From Echinicola sp. 20G (GTDB taxonomy: Bacteria > Bacteroidota > Bacteroidia > Cytophagales > Cyclobacteriaceae), in assembly GCF_015533855.1 (NCBI RefSeq), contig NZ_AP024154.1, positions 3,478,501 through 3,542,500 on the forward strand: 64,000 nucleotides of DNA. The letters run 5' to 3'. Every line of letters starts with the position of its first letter. The stretch's first letter is position 1. Positions 28,078 through 35,851 of the stretch are shown piece after piece. Made by a program: the position numbers and the translations under genes. The notes beneath the pieces were generated by a model. The model saw only the letters and a program-made list of their open reading frames with translations, was not told where the DNA came from and searched no databases.

Positions 28078-29424
28078 ATGGCCATGAATATAGTAATTGC
28101 TGGGGCCGGTGACATGGGTTTTCACCTGGCCGAGTCCCTTAGCTATGAAAATAAAGACATTACTTTAATCGATACCGACAAGGATATTCTTGAGCACGTT
28201 GCGTCCAGATTGGATGTGCTGACTGTAATTGGTGATTCTGCTTCTATCGAAGTCCTTCAAAACGCCAATGTGAAAGAAGCCCACATGGTGATGGCCGTAA
28301 CTACTTCGGAAAAGACGAATATTGTGACGGCCATGCTGGCCAAGCAATTAGGGGCCAAAAGAGTCATAGCCAGGGTCAGGAACCACGATTACTTGTTGGA
28401 TGAAAATATATCCTATTTCCATAATTTGGGAATTGATAACATTATTTCACCAACCATGCTTTGTAGCGGTGAGATTCATAGGATGATTCAAAACTCTACC
28501 TTCTCAGATATTTTTGATTTTGAAGAAGGAAAACTCAATGTCGTTGGCTTGATCCTTAACCAATATTCTTCTTTGGTCAACAAGAAACTCTCTGAAACCA
28601 GGGAGATGCCCATTTTTGATGACATCAGAATTATTGCCATAGTTCGGGATCAAATGACCATTATTCCAAGAGGAAATACGGTCCTGAGAAACAATGATCA
28701 CGTTTACTTTATATCCAATAAAAAAGCCAATGAATCCATCGTTCAGCTGATGGATCAAAGGGAAATTACCATCAAGAATGTTATGATCATCGGTGGTGAC
28801 GACTTGGCCTTCACTTCCGCTTTGAAGCTCGAACCTGAGTATAGAGTGACATTAATCCACAAGGACAAGGAGCGTTGCAAGTGGCTTTCAGAAAGGTTGG
28901 ATTCTACTTTGGTCATTCATGGAGATTATAAAAATATTGAATTGTTGATAGAAGAAGGGCTTGAAGAAATGCAGGCTTTTTTAGCACTTACTGAAAGCTC
29001 CGAGACCAATATCATCACCAGCCTTAGCGCCAAAAACCATGGTGTATACAAAACCATAGCGCATGTGGATACCCGGGAGTATATCCATATTTCCCATAGT
29101 ATTGGAGTGGATTCCCTGATCAATAAAAAACTGGTTGCTGCCAATCAAATTACACGGTATTTGAGAAAAGGAAAAGTAGAGGCCATTTCAGGGATTTATG
29201 GGGTAGATGCAGAGTTTATCCAATATGTGATTTCCAAGAACAATAGGTTGACCAAAAAGTGCTTAAGTGAGTTGCATTTTCCAAGCACAGCAATAGTGGC
29301 AGGGGTAATTAGAGGAGAAGAAGTTTTTATACCAGATGGAGATTTTAAGTTGCAGATGAATGATAAAGCCATAGTTTTGGCACTTCCATCAGCAAAATCC
29401 AACTTGGAAAAATTATTTAATTGA
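28078..29424 (+). CDS. trkA: Trk potassium uptake regulator TrkA
   Basis: A 448-residue cytoplasmic gating subunit of the Trk potassium transporter with two RCK_N/RCK_C repeats. The first NAD-binding site is intact (NIVIAGAGDMGFHLAE, with the acidic residue in LIDTD). In the second repeat the glycine motif is degenerate (MIIGGDDLAFT). Two TrkA-C domains follow each half (about 140-220 and 370-448). It is immediately followed by trkH (four-base gap). Either ATG at 28078 or 28084 could start the protein. Confidence 0.94.
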   Translation: MAMNIVIAGAGDMGFHLAESLSYENKDITLIDTDKDILEHVASRLDVLTVIGDSASIEVLQNANVKEAHMVMAVTTSEKTNIVTAMLAKQLGAKRVIARVRNHDYLLDENISYFHNLGIDNIISPTMLCSGEIHRMIQNSTFSDIFDFEEGKLNVVGLILNQYSSLVNKKLSETREMPIFDDIRIIAIVRDQMTIIPRGNTVLRNNDHVYFISNKKANESIVQLMDQREITIKNVMIIGGDDLAFTSALKLEPEYRVTLIHKDKERCKWLSERLDSTLVIHGDYKNIELLIEEGLEEMQAFLALTESSETNIITSLSAKNHGVYKTIAHVDTREYIHISHSIGVDSLINKKLVAANQITRYLRKGKVEAISGIYGVDAEFIQYVISKNNRLTKKCLSELHFPSTAIVAGVIRGEEVFIPDGDFKLQMNDKAIVLALPSAKSNLEKLFN

Positions 29425-29428
29425 TACT

Positions 29429-30880
29429 ATGATCCATTACAAGGCTATTGCAAAAATAATGGGTGGCTTATTGATGCTATTGGGTTTACTTATGTTGCCG
29501 GGCATTGGATTTAGCTACTATTATGATAGCGGAGATCAAGTTCCTTTGATCTACTCTGCTTTTGTGTCAATGGCTATGGGGGCTATTCTATTTTTCTCAT
29601 TTTCCAAACAAGATCAAAATATTAGAAAGCGTGAGGGTTACCTCATCGTGGCATTAAGTTGGGTTTTTATGTCTCTTTTTGGGATGCTGCCTTTTTTGGT
29701 GAGTGGCACGATTACCAGTTTGCCGGATGCCATTTTTGAGACAGTTTCTGGTTTGACTACCACTGGCGCTTCCATTTTGAATGATATTGAAGCGTTACCA
29801 AAGGGGATATTATTTTGGAGAAGTATGACCCAATGGATTGGGGGCTTAGGGATTATAGTACTGACAGTGGCTATTTTTCCACTTTTGGGAATTGGTGGGA
29901 TTGAGCTGTTTGTAGCAGAGTCTCCCGGTCCAACCTCTGATAAGCTGCACCCTAGAATTCGTGAAACAGCCAAAAGGCTTTGGTACGTCTATGTCGGATT
30001 GACGGTGGTTTGTATTGGATTATATTTTTTAGGAGGGATGTCTTTTTACGATGCCATTAATCACGCCTTGACTACCATGGCAACAGGAGGTTTTTCGACC
30101 AAGAATGCCAGTATGGCCTACTTTGATGTGCCTTTTATACAATATGTGGCGATCTTATTTATGTTCTTAGCCGGAACAAACTTTACGGTGATTTACTTTG
30201 GTTTGGTTGGGAAATTTGACCGGGTATGGAAGAGTGATGAATTCAAGGCCTATGTTTTGGTTGTTGCTTTGATTATAGCGGTCATGACCATTCCTGTTTA
30301 TTTATTTTCTGATTTGGGAGTAGAAAAGGCCTTTAGGGATACGGCATTTCAGGTAGTTTCCTTATTGACTACTACTGGTTTTGTCACGGCAGATTATACG
30401 AGTTATGGGCACGGTTTGACCATTTTGTTCTTTCTTTTGCTTTTTGTGGGAGGTTGTGCAGGATCTACAAGTGGAGGGATAAAATTTATCAGACACCTGA
30501 CTTTTTTCAAAAACACCATTTTGGAATTTAAGAGAATTGTTCACCCTAGAGCAGTAGTGCCCTTGAAGATTAATGGAGATCGGGTCACGGGAAAAATTAT
30601 TACCCATATCATGAACTTCCTTTTGATCTATTTGATGGTATTTGTGATGGGAAGTGTGGTGCTTTCAGTTTTTGGTTATGATATGTTGACCAGTTTTGGA
30701 GCAGTAGCCACTTGTTTGGGGAATGTTGGGCCGGCAATAGGGCAGGTCGGTCCTTTGGATAACTTTTCCTTTTTTGACCCTTTTACCAAGCTTTTTCTAT
30801 CATTTATCATGCTATTGGGGAGACTCGAACTGTTTACCATTTTAGTGCTCTTCTCTCCTTATTTTTGGAGAGCAAACTAA
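29429..30880 (+). CDS. trkH: Trk potassium channel subunit TrkH
   Basis: A 483-residue membrane protein with the four M1-P-M2 repeats of the TrkH/KtrB family. The selectivity-filter loops are visible: TTTGAS, ATGGFST, TTTGFVT and CLGNVGPA, each supplying one filter glycine. GRLELFTILVL near the C terminus is the family end motif. The mid-helix glycine-rich gate region appears intact (CAGSTSGGIK). It forms the transport unit with TrkA encoded just upstream. Length fits TrkH more than the shorter KtrB. Confidence 0.94.
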   Translation: MIHYKAIAKIMGGLLMLLGLLMLPGIGFSYYYDSGDQVPLIYSAFVSMAMGAILFFSFSKQDQNIRKREGYLIVALSWVFMSLFGMLPFLVSGTITSLPDAIFETVSGLTTTGASILNDIEALPKGILFWRSMTQWIGGLGIIVLTVAIFPLLGIGGIELFVAESPGPTSDKLHPRIRETAKRLWYVYVGLTVVCIGLYFLGGMSFYDAINHALTTMATGGFSTKNASMAYFDVPFIQYVAILFMFLAGTNFTVIYFGLVGKFDRVWKSDEFKAYVLVVALIIAVMTIPVYLFSDLGVEKAFRDTAFQVVSLLTTTGFVTADYTSYGHGLTILFFLLLFVGGCAGSTSGGIKFIRHLTFFKNTILEFKRIVHPRAVVPLKINGDRVTGKIITHIMNFLLIYLMVFVMGSVVLSVFGYDMLTSFGAVATCLGNVGPAIGQVGPLDNFSFFDPFTKLFLSFIMLLGRLELFTILVLFSPYFWRAN

Positions 30881-30977
30881 AATATATTTGAGATTTTATT
30901 TTTAGGGATATTTCTCGAAATTGTTTCTGGAAATCTTCATTATAGAAGATAGTTTTAAAGCTAAATTTTTCGATAGG

Positions 30978-31790
30978 ATGGAAGTGAATTATCAGATTAT
31001 CTCAGTATTTACAAGTCAAGAATTCAATTTTAAAGGAAATCCTGCGGCTGTTTTGCTTTTGGAAAACCATCTTTCAACAGCTGCTATGCAGGAAATGGCC
31101 AGGAAGTTGAATCAGCCAGCTAGTACCTTTTTAGTCAAACGAGCTGGGGGACACGGTTATGATATTAGGTGGTTTGCCCCAGATGCAGAGATTGGGCTTT
31201 GTGGTCATGGTACTGCTGCAGCAACTGCCTTTCTTGGCATTAAGAAGCAATCTAATGGCCCCTTTACTTTCAATTACCGTGATGGTAAATTGACAGGAAA
31301 AGTAAATCCAGATCAGACCGTTACCATTGGTGCAAACGCTATTTTGCTTCAAGGTGAATTGGAAGAAATCCCTTTACCTATTAAAGAAGGCCTGAATGTG
31401 CCGATTTTGGGTATGTTTAAAACTTCCAATAAGTACTTAATCTTGACTGATAGTGAGGGATCCGTCAAGAATATGCAACCTGATTTTAATAGATTGCAGG
31501 ACAGTGATATTTTTGGTTATGCCGTAACGGCAAAGGGAGATAATGTGGATTTTGTCAGTAGGACAATTGTGCCTCACACCTTGGGGAAGGAGGATTATGC
31601 TACTGGCTCATCACATGCTATGCTGGTCCCTTTTTGGGCTGAGAAATTAAATAAGCAGCACATGAAGGCGGTTCAATGGAGCAGTAGAGGAGGAGCATTC
31701 TTGTGCGGACTAAAGCATGGCATAGCGGAGCTGACAGGAGAATTTAGAATAGAAGAAAAGCAAAGAATTAGCATACCAATTGGACTTTGA
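30978..31790 (+). CDS. PhzF family epimerase/isomerase
   Basis: A 270-residue protein of the diaminopimelate-epimerase-like PhzF family. The catalytic glutamate lies in WFAPDAEIGLCGHGTAA, and FKGNPAAVLLL and the TGSSHAML segment near residue 215 are the paired conserved motifs of the two pseudo-symmetric domains. No phenazine genes are nearby, so it most likely acts on another small metabolite. The start at 30978 (MEVNYQIISVF) matches the family N-terminus; the frame from 30921 is an unlikely extension. Confidence 0.88.
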   Translation: MEVNYQIISVFTSQEFNFKGNPAAVLLLENHLSTAAMQEMARKLNQPASTFLVKRAGGHGYDIRWFAPDAEIGLCGHGTAAATAFLGIKKQSNGPFTFNYRDGKLTGKVNPDQTVTIGANAILLQGELEEIPLPIKEGLNVPILGMFKTSNKYLILTDSEGSVKNMQPDFNRLQDSDIFGYAVTAKGDNVDFVSRTIVPHTLGKEDYATGSSHAMLVPFWAEKLNKQHMKAVQWSSRGGAFLCGLKHGIAELTGEFRIEEKQRISIPIGL

Positions 31791-31927
31791 GATTTTTACA
31801 TTAAAAATAGTTTTTCCTGAAATGTTGTGCTTGAAATCTGAATGGGAAATAAATATGGAAGCCAAAATAAAATTGGTATAATTTAAGACTAGATTAGCAA
31901 CAATTACTTTTAATAGAAAATAGAATC

Positions 31928-31971
31928 TTATTTACAAACCCTTTAATTGAAATTCATTTTTTTGTAAATAA
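31928..31971. repeat. 11-bp inverted repeat TTATTTACAAA
   Basis: Perfect arms at 31928-31938 and 31961-31971 separated by 22 bases. No T tail follows on either strand, so it is not a typical terminator; it could be a protein-binding site or part of a decayed element. Confidence 0.6.
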
Positions 31972-31979
31972 AATACATT

Positions 31980-32090
31980 TTAATATATTTGATGATGTAA
32001 TCCATTCTTGTTAAGATATTCGTGTACTTTAGATTTTTTGACTTTTAAAGATTTGAAAATATCATTTATGGTTTTATCTAGAAATGACAT
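31980..32090 (-). CDS. Possible 36-residue basic helical peptide
   Basis: ATG-to-TAA frame; the peptide is lysine-rich with an amphipathic pattern (IFKSLKVKKSKVHEYLNKN). It resembles a fragment of a DNA-binding helix rather than random AT-rich translation, but it is too short to assign. It could be a real small protein, a fossil fragment or chance. Confidence 0.25.
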   Translation of the reverse strand: MSFLDKTINDIFKSLKVKKSKVHEYLNKNGLHHQIY

Positions 32091-32155
32091 GTTATTTATC
32101 TTCTTGGTAAAAGAATTGGATTCAAATTAGTTTCAACTTTTCAAAATTTTAACTT

Positions 32156-32779
32156 ATGATCTGTTCTAAAAAAGATTTACATCGATTTATTGTTAACGAT
32201 GCTAACTCAATGGGGATTAATATTAATTCTAAATTTTCTGCGTTAAAATCCAATATTCTTAACCCAAGGTGGAAATTTATTAAACTTTTAAGAACCTGCG
32301 AGTATTATTCAAATAACAAAAATTCTTTCATTAACGCATTATGGTATCAGATTTACTTATTCAGGTATAAAAGACTAGGCTTGAAATTGGGATTTTCTAT
32401 TCCGCTCAATGTTTTTGATGAGGGATTGTCTTTGCCTCATTATGGAACGATTATAGTAAGCAAGAATGCAAAAATAGGAAAGAATTGTCGAGTCCATGCA
32501 TGTGTGAACATCGGTGCTAGTGGTGGAGATCCTAGAGCTCCTCAAATAGGTGATAATGTGTATATTGGTCCCGGAGCAAAACTGTTTGGTAATATAAGTA
32601 TTGAAGAAGGTTGCACTATAGGAGCAAATGCTGTGGTCAACAAGTCTGTTGAGATTCCCAATAGTATTATTGGAGGAGTTCCAGCAAAAGTCTTAAAGAT
32701 TTCATCAGGAAATTGGTGGGAAAAAAATGGACTTACTCTCAAGAGTGTTGAAAATGAAAATATGGTGCTAGTAAATTAG
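32156..32779 (+). CDS. Hexapeptide-repeat acetyltransferase (serine acetyltransferase-like)
   Basis: A 207-residue transferase with a short helical N-terminal domain (1-80) and a left-handed beta-helix from about 85 with hexapeptide repeats (IGKNCRVHACVNIGAS, IGDNVYIGPGAKLFGNISIEEGCTIGANAVV, IIGGVPAKV). It resembles serine O-acetyltransferase-related enzymes of polysaccharide clusters more than CysE, whose N-terminal domain is longer. The gene is isolated and visibly AT-richer than its neighbours, which may mean transfer. Substrate unknown. Confidence 0.82.
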   Translation: MICSKKDLHRFIVNDANSMGININSKFSALKSNILNPRWKFIKLLRTCEYYSNNKNSFINALWYQIYLFRYKRLGLKLGFSIPLNVFDEGLSLPHYGTIIVSKNAKIGKNCRVHACVNIGASGGDPRAPQIGDNVYIGPGAKLFGNISIEEGCTIGANAVVNKSVEIPNSIIGGVPAKVLKISSGNWWEKNGLTLKSVENENMVLVN

Positions 32780-32809
32780 CTCAAAGAAGTGTTTCTTAAT
32801 ATTTAATTT

Positions 32810-32854
32810 AGCTGGTATCAAGACAAGTACATCTGTGATGATACCAGCTTTTTT
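32810..32854 (+). terminator. Terminator of the acetyltransferase gene
   Basis: An 11-bp stem (32810-32820 with 32839-32849) with an 18-base loop, followed by TTTTTT. It overlaps the end of the convergent cytochrome c gene. Confidence 0.8.
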
Positions 32855-33284
32855 AACTACTCTTTTCCTCCTCTTTGGAAACAGCTTTTACTTCTTCTTC
32901 TGTTACCATTTTTTTGGATTTATTTCCCCAACTGTTAAGAATATAATTCATTATATCGGCTACTTCATCATCATAAAGACCGAGGTTGGTCATGGTACTA
33001 TTATAAGTTTTTTTATTTACTATTATTTCCCCATTCATTCCATATTTGACAGCCCTGATGCTTTCTTCCCGCTTCTTTAAAAGAAAATCAGATTTTGCTA
33101 AAGGAGGAAAGGTTCCGTCCACTCCTTCTCCATTGGCCAGATGGCATGAAATACAATAGTCTTGATAAACTTCTTGGCCTCTTTTAATACTGGCTTTAAG
33201 TGCTTCATCTTGATCCTGAAAGTAAAAAGCTGTCCAACCCAAATAAGAAAATATGAAACAGGAGAAAATTCCTAATTTGATCAT
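32853..33284 (-). CDS. Secreted cytochrome c
   Basis: A 143-residue single-haem cytochrome with an N-terminal membrane/signal segment (3-22). The haem is attached by CISCH (Cys44, Cys47, His48), and Met98 in NSTMTNLG is the likely second axial ligand. The C-terminal tail is rich in Glu and Lys. It starts two bases after the PQQ-type dehydrogenase gene on the same strand, so it probably accepts electrons from that enzyme and passes them to a terminal oxidase. Confidence 0.9.
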   Translation of the reverse strand: MIKLGIFSCFIFSYLGWTAFYFQDQDEALKASIKRGQEVYQDYCISCHLANGEGVDGTFPPLAKSDFLLKKREESIRAVKYGMNGEIIVNKKTYNSTMTNLGLYDDEVADIMNYILNSWGNKSKKMVTEEEVKAVSKEEEKSS

Positions 33285-33286
33285 GA

Positions 33287-34447
33287 TTAATTTTTAGGGA
33301 TAATTTTAACAATTCCTTTTCCTTCAACTCCTGCATAAATATAGTTGTCTGGACCGACCTTGACATTTCTCAACCTGCCCATACCATCTAAAAGTTTTGT
33401 CCTTGCGACTACCTTTTTGTTTTCCAAAGTGAGCATTTCCAGGTACTGGAACTTCAAAGATCCCACCAAGATATTACCTGACCATTCTGGGTAGATTTCA
33501 CCAGGTACAACAGCCATTCCTGAAGGAGCAATAGAGGGAACCCAGTAATATAGCGGTTGTTCCATACCTTCTTTACCGGTATCATCTGTCAAAATAGAAT
33601 TGTCATAGTTGATACCATAAGAAACAACTGGCCAGCCATAATTGGCTCCTTTCTTCACCACATTGATTTCATCTCCGCCCTGCGGACCATGCTCGTTTAC
33701 CCAAATTTCATTGAACTCCGGGTGAAACATCATGCCTTGAGGATTCCTATGTCCATAAGAGTAAATGGCTTTTTTGGCATCCTCATCATTGACAAAAGGA
33801 TTGTCTGAAGGAATACTACCGTCATCATTAATTCTATATACTTTGCCATTATCTCTGGTGATATCCTGAGGATTTACATCTCTTTCTCCCCTTTCTCCGG
33901 CGGAAAAATAGAGGTAGCCATCATTATCAAAAGCGATTCTTGATCCAAAGTGCTGGCCTTTTTTTGTGTTTGGAGAAGCTTTGTACAGTAGCTCTTGGTC
34001 AGTAAGACTCTTACCATCAAATTTTGCTCTCATAATAGCAGTGTTGGCACCTTCCTCTTCACCTTCCCCAGATGCAAAAGTCATATATAACCAGCCATTA
34101 GTTTCAAAATCGGGGTGAAGGACAATGTCCAATAAACCACCTTGTCCTCTCGAAACAACTTCAGGAGCGCCCTCTACAATTGTTTTTTGTCCATCTTTGG
34201 CATAAATCAGCTCACCTTTTTTTTCGGTAATCAAGATTCCTCCATCTGGTAAAAAAGCCATTCCCCAAGGGTTTTCCAGTCCATCAACTATCGTTTCAAC
34301 AGTGTAATTTTTTTGGTCATCACTTATCTCAGGAGTGTTTTCCATGATTCCAGGTCGATTATCTTGGGCACAGGCTGAGCCTGCAATCATGACGATCATA
34401 ACAGCTGGAGCTAGATGTTTAAAATGTGTTTTGAAATTGAATTTCAT
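33287..34447 (-). CDS. PQQ-dependent sugar dehydrogenase (Asd/YliI-like)
   Basis: A 386-residue secreted six-bladed beta-propeller of the glucose/sorbosone dehydrogenase family. A signal peptide ends near SACAQ (about 27). Motifs include LENPWGMAFLPDGGILITEK, GQHFGSRIAFDNDGYLYFSAGERG, the catalytic-region SYGHRNPQGM and EHGPQGGDEIN, which fit the PQQ- and calcium-binding site. The sugar or alcohol substrate is not clear. In an operon with a cytochrome c (two-base gap), forming a short periplasmic electron chain. Confidence 0.9.
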   Translation of the reverse strand: MKFNFKTHFKHLAPAVMIVMIAGSACAQDNRPGIMENTPEISDDQKNYTVETIVDGLENPWGMAFLPDGGILITEKKGELIYAKDGQKTIVEGAPEVVSRGQGGLLDIVLHPDFETNGWLYMTFASGEGEEEGANTAIMRAKFDGKSLTDQELLYKASPNTKKGQHFGSRIAFDNDGYLYFSAGERGERDVNPQDITRDNGKVYRINDDGSIPSDNPFVNDEDAKKAIYSYGHRNPQGMMFHPEFNEIWVNEHGPQGGDEINVVKKGANYGWPVVSYGINYDNSILTDDTGKEGMEQPLYYWVPSIAPSGMAVVPGEIYPEWSGNILVGSLKFQYLEMLTLENKKVVARTKLLDGMGRLRNVKVGPDNYIYAGVEGKGIVKIIPKN

Positions 34448-34669
34448 AGTAGATAGGTTTATATAGGTTTTTTGAAGTTATAAATATAATCAATAACTCA
34501 TGCAATTGGTTGTGCATCTCCTAACTGGATCAAAAAATACACTAACGGTAATTTGGGCTTCTAAAATAGAAAGTTGTATAAAAGAAAAATTTAGATTTTA
34601 TAATATTCAAATCATTCATACCTTATATTTAACTATTCGTAATCAATGGTGACTAGGTAAAGTATTTAC

Positions 34670-35149
34670 ATGAAACAATTAGCAAAATTATTCACTGGAT
34701 TGACCATTTTGGTTTTAGGTGCTGGCTGCAGTCAACTGACAGAGTCCATTTATACTGATAATGTACAGGAGTATGAACTCAACACTATTGATACAGAATA
34801 TGGTTATACTGGCAAGGCAGTTTTTAAGGAATTTGCTGATGGTAGTGGTTTGGAATTGACAATTACCTTGGAAGGAGAGGCTTCTAAAAATGAATACTAT
34901 TTTCCTGCCCACCTGCACTATGGACAATACCAGCAAGGTGAAAATTCACCTATGGCAGAAATGCTAAATCCGGTTGATATTAGGCCGCTTAAAAGTGTAA
35001 CAATAATTAAGGGTTTCAGCTTGGAAGATTTGAATTATACCTACTATCATATTAAAGTCCACTTGGCAGAAGAAGGCCCTGATTATGAAAAGATTTTGGT
35101 TGCTGGAAACGTGGGAGAGTATAATGAAAATGCTGATAGCGCTGAATAA
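34670..35149 (+). CDS. Lipoprotein of unknown function
   Basis: A 159-residue lipoprotein (lipobox LGAGC, cysteine about residue 20). The body is beta-rich, with GKAVFKEFADGSGLELTITLEG and the FPAHLHYGQY segment, which resembles the His-x-His turn of CHRD-type domains, though the match is weak. I do not recognise a family with confidence. Followed by a long palindromic terminator shared with the convergent gene. Confidence 0.7.
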   Translation: MKQLAKLFTGLTILVLGAGCSQLTESIYTDNVQEYELNTIDTEYGYTGKAVFKEFADGSGLELTITLEGEASKNEYYFPAHLHYGQYQQGENSPMAEMLNPVDIRPLKSVTIIKGFSLEDLNYTYYHIKVHLAEEGPDYEKILVAGNVGEYNENADSAE

Positions 35150-35161
35150 GAAAGTTTGAGA

Positions 35162-35207
35162 TTAACCAAAACGGGCTGGCCTCATGAGGCCAGCCCGTTT
35201 TGGTTAA
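35162..35207. terminator. 46-bp perfect palindrome, bidirectional terminator
   Basis: Perfectly symmetric around 35184/35185, with a GC-rich core and TTTT/AAAA ends on both sides. It sits between two convergent genes, 13 and 12 bases from their stop codons. Confidence 0.9.
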
Positions 35208-35218
35208 AAGAGCACAAA

Positions 35219-35830
35219 TTAGAAGGTTACATCAAATGTAATATCTAGGTCACTTTCTCCACCAGCTTGTGCATAATCGGCCCAATGCGGGTTTTCTGCC
35301 CCTTCATAATCTTTGTCGAGAGCATGTCTTAAGATCACCCTAATTTGACCAGTATTGCTTAGCAAAGTTTCATCTACAGTAACCTGCCCAACCAAACCAA
35401 TTGGGTTATTGTTCTCATCAACATCGTCATAGGTATAAGTCATGAAAGAAGTCGATCCAGTAAATGCACTTCCAAGGAAAAAGAATTGGTGCTCATCTGC
35501 TTCTTCTTCAATTTCCTCAGTGATATCTTCATCAGCTATTCCGTTGTAAGCTGATATCTCCATTAAATATCTTTTACCACTTTCGAGGCCATCTATATCG
35601 TCAATTTGCAACGATCCCCCTAAAGCAATTCCTTCATCAGAGCTGGCTCCATATTCTAATGAAGTACCCATGCTAGCACCTGAATTGTCAATTTCTGTAA
35701 AAGTCAAGGTTACCTCAGTAATTACTTCTTGATCCAACTCTGGAACTGGGTCGTCTTTGCTACAAGAAACTAAAGTGATTGATGTTGCGAATAGCAATCC
35801 TGCCAATAAATTGTTACGCATAGTTTTCAT
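35219..35830 (-). CDS. Lipoprotein partner of the TonB-dependent receptor
   Basis: A 203-residue lipoprotein (lipobox LVSCS, Cys23) with an acidic, Asp/Glu-rich, beta-rich body (EITEVTLTFTEIDNSG, SLQIDDIDGL, GQIRVILRHALDKDY, ESDLDITFDVTF). Genes like this typically follow a TonB-dependent receptor in Bacteroidota and are sometimes labelled as a periplasmic-binding-fold superfamily. The 21-base gap to the receptor gene implies one operon, so it probably captures the receptor's ligand at the surface. The ligand is unknown; the acidic and His-containing loops could suit a metal. Confidence 0.78.
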   Translation of the reverse strand: MKTMRNNLLAGLLFATSITLVSCSKDDPVPELDQEVITEVTLTFTEIDNSGASMGTSLEYGASSDEGIALGGSLQIDDIDGLESGKRYLMEISAYNGIADEDITEEIEEEADEHQFFFLGSAFTGSTSFMTYTYDDVDENNNPIGLVGQVTVDETLLSNTGQIRVILRHALDKDYEGAENPHWADYAQAGGESDLDITFDVTF

Positions 35831-35851
35831 AATGAATTTGATTTAATATGA

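Larger units (their letters stand above)
31791..32155. other. 365-base AT-rich intergenic region
   Basis: Very AT-rich. It contains an 11-bp inverted repeat (31928-31971) and a possible 36-codon minus-strand ORF (31980-32090). No RNA family recognised. Confidence 0.5.
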
